From the NCBI GenBank assembly GCA_036267875.1, contig DATAVE010000102.1, positions 1 to 52,632 on the forward strand: a stretch of 52,632 nucleotides of DNA, given 5' to 3'. The DNA comes from DASZTV01 sp036267875 (GTDB lineage Bacteria; Actinomycetota; Actinomycetes; JAFAQI01). This document shows, piece by piece, positions 16,447 through 24,556 of this stretch; positions within the stretch are counted from its first letter, which is position 1, and each line of letters begins with the position of its first letter. A program made the position numbers and the translations under genes. The notes beneath the pieces are model-generated. The model was given only the letters and a program-made list of their open reading frames with translations. It was not told the origin of the DNA and did no database searches.

Positions 16447-17265
16447 GTGACTGACCGCCGTACCTTCCTGACCCGCACGGGTGACCAGACGTTTGTTCCG
16501 AACCCATCCGCGGTCGGACCTTGGGGGCCGTCGACCGTAAGCGGGCTCGTCATCACGGGACTCGTCGGCTACGCCGCGGAGCAGGGTGCGAACGATCCGG
16601 ACTTCGTGGGGACCAGGCTCACCGTCGACATGGTGCGGATGGCCGTGCAGGGGGAGCTGCGCACCGAGACCACGGTGCTGCGCGAGGGCCGCCGGCTGCG
16701 GATGGTCGACGCGACGATCCTGCAAGGCGACCGCAATGTCGCGCACGGCAGGGCGATCTTCGTCCGCCGATCGCAGACACCAGAGGGCAGCGTCTGGACA
16801 GCGCCCGTGGTCATGCCGTCCCCACCTGCGCCCGAGGAGACACCTGCCTACGGGCCGAAGGCGTACTTCGGTCCTGACGCGGTGGCAGCCGGCGACTTCG
16901 AACCGTGGCGGGACGCCACGCGAGCGAAGTACGTCTGGTACGACTTCGAGGCTGCGCTCGTCGACGGCGAAGAGACGTCGCCATTCGTTCGGGCGGCCGC
17001 CGTCGCCGACGTCTCCAACCCACTGATGAACTGGGGCAGTCACGGCCTGCAGTTCGTGAACTCCGACGTGACGATGCTGCTGGCTCGAGAGCCCGAAGGA
17101 ACGATGATCGGTCTCGCGGCCCGAGATCGCCAGGAGGCGGGTGGCGTGTCGGTCGCAACCGCGGTCATGTTCGACTGCGTGGGGCCAATCGGCCTGACAA
17201 CGGTCACGTCACTTGCATCTGAGGTGCGGATGGCGATCCCCGACCATCGGGCGGCTAGCTCCTGA
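16447..17265 (+). CDS. Acyl-CoA thioesterase-like double hot-dog protein
   Basis: This 272-residue protein matches the thioesterase superfamily group with two hot-dog repeats (TesB-like/4HBT_3): N-terminal half about 15-125 with GLVGYAAEQG and HGRAIFVRR, C-terminal half about 150-265 with LMNWGSHGLQFVNSDVTMLL and ending in a conserved final strand. Members hydrolyse acyl-CoA to acid and CoA. The GTG start at 16447 lies 66 bp from the divergent esterase start. Catalytic residues vary in this group and I cannot assign them. Confidence 0.75.
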   Translation: MTDRRTFLTRTGDQTFVPNPSAVGPWGPSTVSGLVITGLVGYAAEQGANDPDFVGTRLTVDMVRMAVQGELRTETTVLREGRRLRMVDATILQGDRNVAHGRAIFVRRSQTPEGSVWTAPVVMPSPPAPEETPAYGPKAYFGPDAVAAGDFEPWRDATRAKYVWYDFEAALVDGEETSPFVRAAAVADVSNPLMNWGSHGLQFVNSDVTMLLAREPEGTMIGLAARDRQEAGGVSVATAVMFDCVGPIGLTTVTSLASEVRMAIPDHRAASS

Positions 17266-17286
17266 CGGCTGGGTCGGTCGGCTGAC

Positions 17287-18528
17287 TCAGGTTGGCGAAA
17301 GCTGGCGTCGCTGACCGAACTCGATCGCCTCGCGGAACGACGTCTGCCGTCCGATCATCGCCCGATACTTCATGATCACCGACTGGCCATTGACGGCGAG
17401 CGCGCCAGTGATCCGATCACCGGATCGATAGAGCCCGACCCAACGAGGGTCACGTTCGGGATCGCCTTCGACGATACGAACCTCGTCCGCGTCGGGGATC
17501 CCGACGAACTGAATCCTCGCGTCGTACCAGTCCGACCAGAAATACGGAACGGTGGAGTAGGGCTTCGCCTGCGCTGGCGAGATCGCGTTCCGGCCGGCCG
17601 CGGCACCCTGCTCTGCGGCGCTGGTCCAATGCTCGAGACGTTGGCTGCGGTCGAACAGCGGGTTGTGCCAGCGAGCGACATCACCGGCTGCGTAGACCCC
17701 GGGATGTCCGGTCGACAGCGTCGCGTCGCACACCACGCCGTCATTTAAGGCGAGACCCGAACCTTCGAGCCAGCCGGTCGTCGGTACGGCGCCGATGCCG
17801 ACGACGACCAGGTCGGCCGCAAGGACTCGACCGTCGGACAGCGCTACTCCCTCGACCCGGGTCGAACCGACGAGTGCCTCGACGGTCACGCCGCAGATCA
17901 GAGTGGTTCCGTTGCGGCCATGCAACCGGGCGACCATCGGTCCGAGCTCGTCGCCCACGGCACGGGAGAGTGGCACCGGCAGCGCCTCGATGATGGTGAC
18001 GTCCAACCCGCGCTTGCGGGCTGAGGCGGCAACCTCGGAGCCGATGAATCCGGCTCCGATCACGACCGTGCGGGCGCCCGCGTCGAGCGCTCCACGGATT
18101 GCGCGCGCGTCATCGACAGAGCGCAGGGTGTGGACGCCGGCCAAGCCGTGACTGCCCGGCAGTCTGCGGGCGTCCGCGCCGGTCGCGATGACGAGATGGT
18201 CGTAGCGGATTGCCCGGTCCGCCAGCTGAACTTCCCGCGCGTCGAGGTCGAGTCCGGATACCGGCGTGCCGAGTCGAAGGCTGACTCCCAGCTCGTCGCG
18301 GAGGTGGGCTTCGTCGTGGAAGGTGGTCGAGAGGGGCGCGACGCCGAGATCGAGGGTGTCCAGGAACACTTTGGACAGCGGCGGCCGGTCGTAGGGGAGG
18401 TGTGGTTCGGCGCCGATGAGGGTCAGCTCGCCCGAGAAGCCCGCCTTGCGGGCCGCCCCGATTGCACGAAGCCCGGCGAGTGAGCCGCCGACCACCACCA
18501 GGTGGGACACGGCTTTGGAGGTGGGCAC
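17287..18528 (-). CDS. Ferredoxin reductase (FAD/NAD(P)H, rubredoxin-reductase type)
   Basis: This 413-residue flavoprotein passes electrons from NAD(P)H to a ferredoxin. The FAD site VVVGGSLAGLRA is at about 11-22, with YDRPPLSK near 46-53; the NAD(P) site VVIGAGFIGSEVA is near 155; and YAAGDVARW near 285 is the second FAD motif. It lies five bases downstream of the ferredoxin gene in the same unit and should supply the Rieske dioxygenase at 22742-24522, the P450 at 32120-33373, or both. It is the only such reductase in the window. Confidence 0.95.
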   Translation of the reverse strand: MPTSKAVSHLVVVGGSLAGLRAIGAARKAGFSGELTLIGAEPHLPYDRPPLSKVFLDTLDLGVAPLSTTFHDEAHLRDELGVSLRLGTPVSGLDLDAREVQLADRAIRYDHLVIATGADARRLPGSHGLAGVHTLRSVDDARAIRGALDAGARTVVIGAGFIGSEVAASARKRGLDVTIIEALPVPLSRAVGDELGPMVARLHGRNGTTLICGVTVEALVGSTRVEGVALSDGRVLAADLVVVGIGAVPTTGWLEGSGLALNDGVVCDATLSTGHPGVYAAGDVARWHNPLFDRSQRLEHWTSAAEQGAAAGRNAISPAQAKPYSTVPYFWSDWYDARIQFVGIPDADEVRIVEGDPERDPRWVGLYRSGDRITGALAVNGQSVIMKYRAMIGRQTSFREAIEFGQRRQLSPT

Positions 18529-18533
18529 AGCGC

Positions 18534-18725
18534 TCAGGCGTGCAGGCTCAGGGCTGAGGTCGGGCAGCTCTCGACGGCTTCCTCGATGGTCGCCCGCTCG
18601 TCGTCGGTGATGTCTTCGTTCAGCAGCACCAGGTCGCCGCTGTCGTCGACCTCGAAGTGGTCAGGAGCGATCGACTCGCAGATGCCCAGCCCGGTGCACT
18701 TTGTCCGGTCCACCACGATCTTCAT
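18534..18725 (-). CDS. Single-cluster ferredoxin, probably [3Fe-4S]
   Basis: This is a 63-residue electron carrier. Cys10 and Cys16 in CTGLGIC and Cys54 in ESCPTSAL give three cysteine ligands, with Leu13 at the position of the fourth ligand, so a 3Fe-4S cluster is expected. Such ferredoxins typically serve bacterial P450s and some Rieske oxygenases. The ATG is preceded by a promoter with no room for a leader (see 18726-18762), so the mRNA is probably leaderless. It is first in an operon with the reductase at 17287. Confidence 0.93.
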   Translation of the reverse strand: MKIVVDRTKCTGLGICESIAPDHFEVDDSGDLVLLNEDITDDERATIEEAVESCPTSALSLHA

Positions 18726-18762
18726 AGTTTTTACTCTAGATTCAATAACTCGCGGTGGTCAA
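18726..18762 (-). promoter_or_regulatory. Leaderless promoter with AT-rich element for ferredoxin/reductase
   Basis: On the minus strand TTGACC (18757-18762) is followed after 18 bp by TAGAGT (18733-18738), and the ATG comes 7 bases later, as expected for leaderless actinobacterial transcripts. The -10 lies inside ACTCTAGATT, the exact complement of the element at 30660-30669. The -35 overlaps the stop codon of the upstream thiolase gene. Confidence 0.7.
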
Positions 18763-19943
18763 GCACCAACTATCGAGACGAAGGACACGCAGCTGCCTGG
18801 TCGGCCCCCGAGGTTGTGGGTCATCGCCAGTCGCGGCTTTGCCAGCTGACGTTCTCCCGCCTCACCGCGGAACTGCAGCCAGCACTCGTAGAGCATCCGG
18901 AGCCCGCTCGCGCCGACCGGATGGCCGAAGGACTTCAGCCCGCCGTCAGGGTTGATCGGCAGCCGTCCGTGGAGCTCGAAGTCGCCGGCGAGGATGTCCT
19001 TCCAGGCCTGTCCACGCTCGCTGAAGCCCATGTCCTCCATCAACACCAGCTCGGTCGGGGTGAAGCAGTCGTGTACCTCGGCGAAGGACACCTCGGTGCG
19101 TGGGTCGGTGATCCCGGCCTGCTGGTAGGCGTCCTCGGCGCAGCGAACGACCTCGGGGAACGTCGTGAAGTCGTACGCCGGATCCATCACGCCGGCTGCC
19201 GGTCCGGCGACGAACGACAGCCCCTTCACGTACATCGGTCGGTCGGTGTAGTCCAGCGCGTCTTCGGCCCGGACGACCAGCGCGCATGCAGCGCCATCGG
19301 AAACGCCTGAGCAGTCGAAGACGCCGAGCCGACCCGCGATCTTCGGGGCGCTCTCGATCTTTTCCTTCGCGACCACCGATCGGAACTGGGCTTTCGGGTT
19401 GCGCGCTCCGTTGGAGTGGTTCTTCCAGGCGACGTGGGTCATCGCCTCGCGCATCTGCTCGGGATCGACGCCGTACTTCGCGCAGTAGGCCGGGTCCAGG
19501 AGCGAGAAGGCAGCGGGAGCGGTGACGGATAGCTCTGCGGCCGTGCCATCGCCGGGCGGGTCACCGCGCAACAGACCTGAGAACCCCGAGTCTTTGAGCT
19601 TCTCGACACCGACCGCCATCACCCGGTCATAGGCGCCCGAGGCGACGGCGTAGCACGCGTTGCGAAACGCCTCAGATCCCGAAGCGCAGTAGTTCTCGAC
19701 TCGAGTCACCGGCTTGTAGTCCAGGGCCAGCGCTTTGCTCAAGGTGAGACCTGACTGGCCGGAGCCAAGCGTGCCGAGCCAATAGGCGTCGACGTCGGCG
19801 CGGGGGAGCGACGGAGTCGAGTCGAAACACTCACCCGTGGCGTCGAGCAGCAGATCTGCGACCGACTTCGACCAGTGTTCGCCGAAGGCCGTGCAGCCCA
19901 TTCCGACGATCGCGACCCGATCAGCAATCCCATTGCTTGCCAT
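18759..19943 (-). CDS. Thiolase, SCPx/acetyl-CoA acetyltransferase-like
   Basis: This 394-residue thiolase-superfamily enzyme has the nucleophilic Cys86 in NYCASGS, the EVHDCFT motif typical of SCPx-type thiolases, and GHPVGASG near the end. The second catalytic cysteine motif of classical thiolases (CxGGGQG) is replaced by HNLGGRPGSC. The start is the ATG at 19941-19943, which shares one base with the stop of the HMG-CoA-synthase-like/DUF35 gene. SCPx thiolases next to DUF35 proteins act in the ibuprofen ipf pathway, and related Ltp2-ChsH2 pairs act as retro-aldolases in steroid side-chain removal. A role in C-C cleavage is inferred from this pairing. Confidence 0.9.
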   Translation of the reverse strand: MASNGIADRVAIVGMGCTAFGEHWSKSVADLLLDATGECFDSTPSLPRADVDAYWLGTLGSGQSGLTLSKALALDYKPVTRVENYCASGSEAFRNACYAVASGAYDRVMAVGVEKLKDSGFSGLLRGDPPGDGTAAELSVTAPAAFSLLDPAYCAKYGVDPEQMREAMTHVAWKNHSNGARNPKAQFRSVVAKEKIESAPKIAGRLGVFDCSGVSDGAACALVVRAEDALDYTDRPMYVKGLSFVAGPAAGVMDPAYDFTTFPEVVRCAEDAYQQAGITDPRTEVSFAEVHDCFTPTELVLMEDMGFSERGQAWKDILAGDFELHGRLPINPDGGLKSFGHPVGASGLRMLYECWLQFRGEAGERQLAKPRLAMTHNLGGRPGSCVSFVSIVGA

Positions 19944-21319
19944 CAGACCAGCCTCGCCTTCCAGAAGTAGTTGTGCACCCCGCCCGCGGTGAAGAGCCGC
20001 CGGAACGTGACGTCGACGCGCGCTCCAACGGCAAGTCGCTCCGGATCGGCGTCGGCAACCTCCAGTGCACAGCGACCACCGCCGTCGAAGTCGACGACCG
20101 CGCTGACGAGCGGCGGCGACGGCGAGAACGCGAGTCGGTCGACGGTGTACGTCGCGATAGTGCCGAGGTGGTTCGCGACCGAGTGCGCCGCCATCGCATC
20201 GACCGCGCCGCAGCCTTTGCATGCCCGCTCGGGTGGCAGGTGGACCGTGCCGCAACTGGTGCAGCGCGAGCCGATCAGGCCGAACTTCCACTGCTCGCCT
20301 CTGGCGCTCGGCGGTCCGGCAGGACGCTCGGGCTCGGGCCGGCGCGGCGCCTCCCGAACCAGCTGACTTCGCCAGGTGAGATAGCTCGGGTACGACACCT
20401 TCGCGCCGGTGGCGAGCTGTTCGGCGACTGGGCAAGCCTGCCGGCGCGCGGCCAGCCGGCCCGTCGTACGCAGGACCAGGGCGTCGCAGCCGTCGACTGC
20501 CGAGACGACGAGAATCGTCTCTCCGGCATTGGCGTGGTCAAGAATCGCGGCGATGGCGATGCCGACGTCGGCCGCCCCACAGTGACCGATGGGCGCGCTG
20601 CTGAGCTCTGCCGCTTGGGGGAGCAGCGCCCGAGCACGCTTCGCGACTCCTGCGTTCGGTGACGTCACGACTGCGTGGTCGACGCCGTCCAGTCCGGCCG
20701 CCTCGAGTGCTCGGCGGGCGGCTTGCGTGATCAGCGGCTCGTAGGTCTCGAGTCCGAACCGCTCCTCCCACACTTCGGCATCGAGCCGCTCGGGGCCGCG
20801 CCAGCGATCGAGCACCTCTGCCGTCAGCGACACCGCACTCAGGACATCGGCGATCGACTCGCCGGGGTCGCCGAAGACCAACGCCGCCGCACCGTCGCCC
20901 CCGCCCCGTTCGTCGCCCGACCCTGGCAAGCCGAGTCGGATGTCGGCCAGGACCGCGAGACCGCCGCCCGCCATCGCCGCGCGAAGTGCGGCTGTGCCTG
21001 AACGAGCCGAGCCCGCCAGATCGGCAGCGAAGCCATCGCTCGACAGGCCGAGCGCCGCGTGGATAGCGGCGGCGTTGGTCTTGTCGAGGTACGGCGGAGA
21101 TGTGGTCGCGAAGTAGATCGCTGAGACGTTCTGCTCGATGTCCGATCCGCGCGCCCGCCGCGCGGCCTCGACGGCCATCGTGGTCGCATCCTCGTCGAAG
21201 CCGGCAACCACGCGTTCGCCTCGTCCGGCGCTGGTGCCGAGGGCCGTGCCGATCTCCTCACGGGAGAGCCGGAAATGAGGAAGGTACGTCGCGTAGGCGA
21301 CCAGTCCGAAGCCCGTCAT
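19943..21319 (-). CDS. HMG-CoA-synthase-like domain fused to DUF35 zinc-ribbon/OB domain
   Basis: This 458-residue fusion starts at the ATG of 21317-21319, which overlaps the preceding thiolase stop. Residues about 1-325 resemble HMG-CoA synthase or KAS III proteins. The last 110 residues are DUF35: a zinc ribbon with Cys353, Cys356, Cys367 and Cys370, then an OB fold. In true HMG-CoA synthases the segment D-x3-A-C-x2-G-T carries the acyl-binding cysteine; here the matching segment DLAGSARSGT has Ala105 instead. The Glu of the GTE motif also seems replaced (ATTSPP). The domain is therefore unlikely to make HMG-CoA and may be a partner or aldolase-type subunit of the adjacent thiolases. Archaeal thiolase-HMGS-DUF35 complexes are a known parallel. 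Confidence 0.87.
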   Translation of the reverse strand: MTGFGLVAYATYLPHFRLSREEIGTALGTSAGRGERVVAGFDEDATTMAVEAARRARGSDIEQNVSAIYFATTSPPYLDKTNAAAIHAALGLSSDGFAADLAGSARSGTAALRAAMAGGGLAVLADIRLGLPGSGDERGGGDGAAALVFGDPGESIADVLSAVSLTAEVLDRWRGPERLDAEVWEERFGLETYEPLITQAARRALEAAGLDGVDHAVVTSPNAGVAKRARALLPQAAELSSAPIGHCGAADVGIAIAAILDHANAGETILVVSAVDGCDALVLRTTGRLAARRQACPVAEQLATGAKVSYPSYLTWRSQLVREAPRRPEPERPAGPPSARGEQWKFGLIGSRCTSCGTVHLPPERACKGCGAVDAMAAHSVANHLGTIATYTVDRLAFSPSPPLVSAVVDFDGGGRCALEVADADPERLAVGARVDVTFRRLFTAGGVHNYFWKARLV

Positions 21320-22527
21320 GCGGCTTCGAACAGGGCAGCGACGCCCTGTCCGCCGCCGATGCACATCGTCTCCAGTGCGTATCGACCGCCGCGACGGCTC
21401 AGCTCGTGCAGCATCGTCGTGAGGATCCGGACGCCGGTCGCGCCGATCGGATGGCCAAGGGAGATGCCCGAGCCGTTGACGTTGAGTCGGGAGTCGACCT
21501 CATCGAGCGTCACGCCCCACCCCCGCAGGACCGCAAGCACCTGGACGGCGAACGCCTCGTTGACCTCGATCAGATCGACATCGCCGAAGCCGATGCCGGT
21601 GCGGGCGAACAGCTTCGCGACCGCCGGCACCGGTCCTATGCCCATCGTCGCCGGTTCGCAGCCAACTGCCGCCCAGTCCCGCAAGAAGCCGATCGGCTCG
21701 AGGCCGAGCTCGTCGAGCTTGGCCTCCGCCACGACGAGACAAGCCGCTGCTGCGTCGTTCTGCTGCGCTGCGTTGCCGGCAGTCACGACGCCGCCCGGTG
21801 TCATCGGGCGCAGCCCGGCGAGTACCTCCACACTGGAGTCTGCGCGGATGCCTTCGTCTCGCTCGAAGCTCAGCGGATCGCCTCGGCGCTGCGGCACGTC
21901 GACCGCCACGACCTCGGCGTCGAACTTGCCCTCCCGCCAGGCCGTCGCGGCGCGTTCGTGGCTGCGCAACGCAAACGCGTCGGCGTCCTCACGGCTGATC
22001 GCGTAGTCGCGGGCGAGATTCTCGGCGGTTTCGATCATTCCGCTGATGGGTCCGAATCGCCATTCAGGCTGTGAGAGCTCCCGGCCGCGATCGAGCCGGT
22101 CGTAGAGCATCACGTTGCCCGATCGGCTGCCCCACCGTGCCGTCGTCGAGACGTACTCGATGTTGCTCATGCTCTCGACGCCGCCTGCGACGACCACATC
22201 GGCAGCGCCGGTCTGCACCATCATCGCGGCGTTCACGACTGCCTGCAGCCCGCCGCCGCAGCGCCGGTCCACCTGTGAGCCGGGCACCGCAATGGGCAGT
22301 CCCGCATGCAGCGCCGCCCATCTCCCGATGCACGGCGCCTCTGAGTTGGCGTAGGACTGGGCGATCACGACGTCGTCGATCCGTTCGGGGTCGACACCGG
22401 ACGCATCGACCACGGCGCTGATCACGCGTGCCGCGAGGTCGGCCGCGGGCACCGGCCGAAGCGTGCCACCGAAGCTACCCACTGCCGTACGGCGTGGCGC
22501 GACGATCGCCGCCCGACTGGTCGTCAT
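21316..22527 (-). CDS. Acetyl-CoA acetyltransferase (classical thiolase)
   Basis: This 403-residue thiolase has all standard residues: Cys90 in VDRRCGGG, His in NEAFAVQ and GHPIGATG, and the second Cys in MCIGGGQG. It should cleave 3-ketoacyl-CoA or condense acyl-CoAs. The ATG at 22525-22527 is chosen because it overlaps the stop of the small gene upstream; a start 15 bases earlier is possible. It is part of the dioxygenase operon and, unlike the thiolase at 18759, is catalytically conventional. Confidence 0.95.
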   Translation of the reverse strand: MTTSRAAIVAPRRTAVGSFGGTLRPVPAADLAARVISAVVDASGVDPERIDDVVIAQSYANSEAPCIGRWAALHAGLPIAVPGSQVDRRCGGGLQAVVNAAMMVQTGAADVVVAGGVESMSNIEYVSTTARWGSRSGNVMLYDRLDRGRELSQPEWRFGPISGMIETAENLARDYAISREDADAFALRSHERAATAWREGKFDAEVVAVDVPQRRGDPLSFERDEGIRADSSVEVLAGLRPMTPGGVVTAGNAAQQNDAAAACLVVAEAKLDELGLEPIGFLRDWAAVGCEPATMGIGPVPAVAKLFARTGIGFGDVDLIEVNEAFAVQVLAVLRGWGVTLDEVDSRLNVNGSGISLGHPIGATGVRILTTMLHELSRRGGRYALETMCIGGGQGVAALFEAA

Positions 22528-22745
22528 GACTCGTCCCGCCACCGGTCCGCCGATGGGTCAAGCAGCTTCGCGAGGTGCCCCTCCTCGAGCCAGACGATCG
22601 TCTCGAGCTCGAGTGCGTCGAGGTAGCGCACCCGTCCAGTCCGGGTGTCCTCGAGGCGGAGTCGCGGGCCGTTCGCGTCGACGTCGATCACGACCGACAC
22701 TGCGGCGAACTCACTGTCGACAACGCCCGGCAACGAGTCGGTCAA
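22524..22745 (-). CDS. Small dioxygenase-operon protein, TTG start
   Basis: This 73-residue protein appears to start at the TTG of 22743-22745, which overlaps the stop of the beta-subunit gene (TTGA), and ends in a four-base overlap with the thiolase ATG. The composition is that of a real soluble acidic protein, with a beta-rich first half and the segment LELETIVWLEEGHLAKLLDP near the end. No family is recognised. Position inside a fully overlapping operon is the main evidence that it is a gene; it could be a dioxygenase accessory protein. Confidence 0.65.
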   Translation of the reverse strand: MTDSLPGVVDSEFAAVSVVIDVDANGPRLRLEDTRTGRVRYLDALELETIVWLEEGHLAKLLDPSADRWRDES

Positions 22746-23254
22746 ATCAGGAATCCCAGCGTCGCGAGCGGCTTGTCCAGTCCGACCAACACGACCTTCT
22801 TGTACGCCAGCCGAATCTCTGCGTCGACGAGCCGCAACCGGTACGTCGTGCGGCCACCCCACAGCTCCGTGCCACGGGCCTTGGACTCCAGCAGCAGGAA
22901 GTTCGCCGCCACCTCGACCTCCGCCGTAGCGGGGTCCTCGCTCATCACTTCGACGTTGGAGATCACTCGCCGCAGCTGTGAGGCCGGTGCCTGGGCGTAG
23001 CGCTTGCCCGTCCGCAACTGCTCGAGTCGGGTCGAGATCCGGTTGCGGTTGTCGAAGATCACCGACACTTCCGTATTGGGATCGCTGTCTGCATCGTTGG
23101 CCGGCACCCAGTAGATCGCGTCGTCGGTCCACAACGCCTCCCACGCGTCGTAGTCCGCCCCGTCGGCGAAGCGTGCCTCGCGGTAGAGAAACGACTCGAT
23201 CTGATCGCGGGTCAGCAGTCGATGGTTGGCAATCGATAGCTCGCTGCTGATCAC
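22742..23254 (-). CDS. Rieske ring-hydroxylating dioxygenase, beta subunit
   Basis: This is a 170-residue small subunit with the NTF2-like fold: the opening IESFLYREARFADGADYDAW and RRVISNVEV are typical of the family. It has no metal site and stabilises the hexamer with the alpha subunit. The GTG at 23252-23254 overlaps the alpha-gene stop. The frame is open further upstream but that part lies inside the alpha gene on the same strand. Confidence 0.93.
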   Translation of the reverse strand: MISSELSIANHRLLTRDQIESFLYREARFADGADYDAWEALWTDDAIYWVPANDADSDPNTEVSVIFDNRNRISTRLEQLRTGKRYAQAPASQLRRVISNVEVMSEDPATAEVEVAANFLLLESKARGTELWGGRTTYRLRLVDAEIRLAYKKVVLVGLDKPLATLGFLI

Positions 23255-24522
23255 GAGGCTTCCATCAACGCGCGATAGTGCGACCAGAAGCCGCGCATGC
23301 CGACCTCGTCGGTAGCGCCGCCGATCGTGTAGCCGTTGTCGTCGACGCTCTCGCGGGAGGTGCCACGGCTCATCTCGAGCCATTCCGGCAAGCGGACGTC
23401 GAGGCCGCGCTGGTTGCGCTCGTACATCTCGGTGTCGTCGGCAAGCAGCATGCCGGCCGGTCCCACCGAGCCGATCGACTGCGAGAGCATCCGCCGGTTG
23501 AGCTCGCCCGCGCCTGCGAGCTGCACCGCCGTGGAGTACTGCACACATTCGTCGACCGCGACCGGCTGGATGTTGAAGACCTGAATCTCGGCGACGAACA
23601 GGTTCGGGAAGATCATGACGTGGGGGCCGCCCTCGATCATGATCCGCTCGGCATCCTCGCCGTACGCCTCTCGCATCGCCGCGGCGTACGTCGGCACCCG
23701 CTCGGGCGTCGTGCCGAACCACCGCATCGGTTCGGCGTAGCTGCGGAACTCCGGGCGCAGGTCGTTCTCACTGTGTCCGTTGCCGAGATTGCGGGTGACT
23801 GCAGTCGACTTCTCGCTGTAGAGCGCGCCGATCGGGCTGCCGGTCACACCGAAGATCGAGCTATGGACGAACTGCGGGTGATAACCATCGGTCTCGTTCT
23901 CGGCGAGCAGCTTCCAGTTCGCCCGGGTGCGGTGCTTGAGCCAGCCCGCCGTCAGCTCCACCTTGCCGCGTGGCGAGAGCTGGGCGAGCCGATCCAGCTC
24001 ACCGGCCGCGCCGCCGAGATGCTCGATCAGCGACGGCCCGTCTGCGGCGAAGCTGCCGAACACGAAGCCCTGGTATGACGCGACCCGCGGCACCGAGCCC
24101 AGTCGCAGGTCCAGCTTGCCCTTGCCGCCGTAGCCCTGGTTGTAGGGATAGCCGACCAGCTCACCGGTGTTGCGGTAGGTCCAGCCGTGGTACGGGCAGC
24201 GAAACGAGCTGGAGTTGCCCTTGGCCGCATCGCAGACCTGATTGCCGCGGTGAGCACACCGATTGAGCAGCAGGTGAAGCTCACCGTCGCTGTCGCGGGT
24301 CATGATCACGTCTTGGGCGCCAAGTGTCTTGCGGACGTAGTCGCCGGGTTCGGAGACCTCGCTGTCGTGACCGACGAAGACCCACGTCGTGTACCAGATC
24401 TTCGCGAGCTCCTCGGCGAAGATCTCAGGGTTGGTGTAGAGCGAGCCGTGGACCTGGCGCGGCCGAATCAGCTGGTCCAACCGGCTAGGCGCGGTGGTCG
24501 CGGGCTCGAGCAGATCGGTCAT
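23251..24522 (-). CDS. Rieske ring-hydroxylating dioxygenase, alpha subunit
   Basis: This 423-residue catalytic subunit uses O2 and electrons from a ferredoxin to dihydroxylate an aromatic ring. The Rieske cluster is bound by Cys89, His91, Cys109 and His112 (C-x-H-x17-C-x2-H), and the mononuclear iron by His215 and His220 with the bridging Asp212 in ETDGYHPQFVH. The lead position in an operon with thiolases and DUF35, downstream of a CoA ligase unit, suggests an acyl-CoA rather than a free arene as substrate, as in IpfAB. A GGGGAG ribosome site precedes the ATG. Confidence 0.95.
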   Translation of the reverse strand: MTDLLEPATTAPSRLDQLIRPRQVHGSLYTNPEIFAEELAKIWYTTWVFVGHDSEVSEPGDYVRKTLGAQDVIMTRDSDGELHLLLNRCAHRGNQVCDAAKGNSSSFRCPYHGWTYRNTGELVGYPYNQGYGGKGKLDLRLGSVPRVASYQGFVFGSFAADGPSLIEHLGGAAGELDRLAQLSPRGKVELTAGWLKHRTRANWKLLAENETDGYHPQFVHSSIFGVTGSPIGALYSEKSTAVTRNLGNGHSENDLRPEFRSYAEPMRWFGTTPERVPTYAAAMREAYGEDAERIMIEGGPHVMIFPNLFVAEIQVFNIQPVAVDECVQYSTAVQLAGAGELNRRMLSQSIGSVGPAGMLLADDTEMYERNQRGLDVRLPEWLEMSRGTSRESVDDNGYTIGGATDEVGMRGFWSHYRALMEAS

Positions 24523-24556
24523 GCGGGCTCCCCGGAAAGGTCTCTTTTAATAAGGA

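Noticed and set aside
16381..17043. An N-terminal extension of the secreted esterase.
   Set aside because: It overlaps the thioesterase-like gene and would bury the signal peptide.
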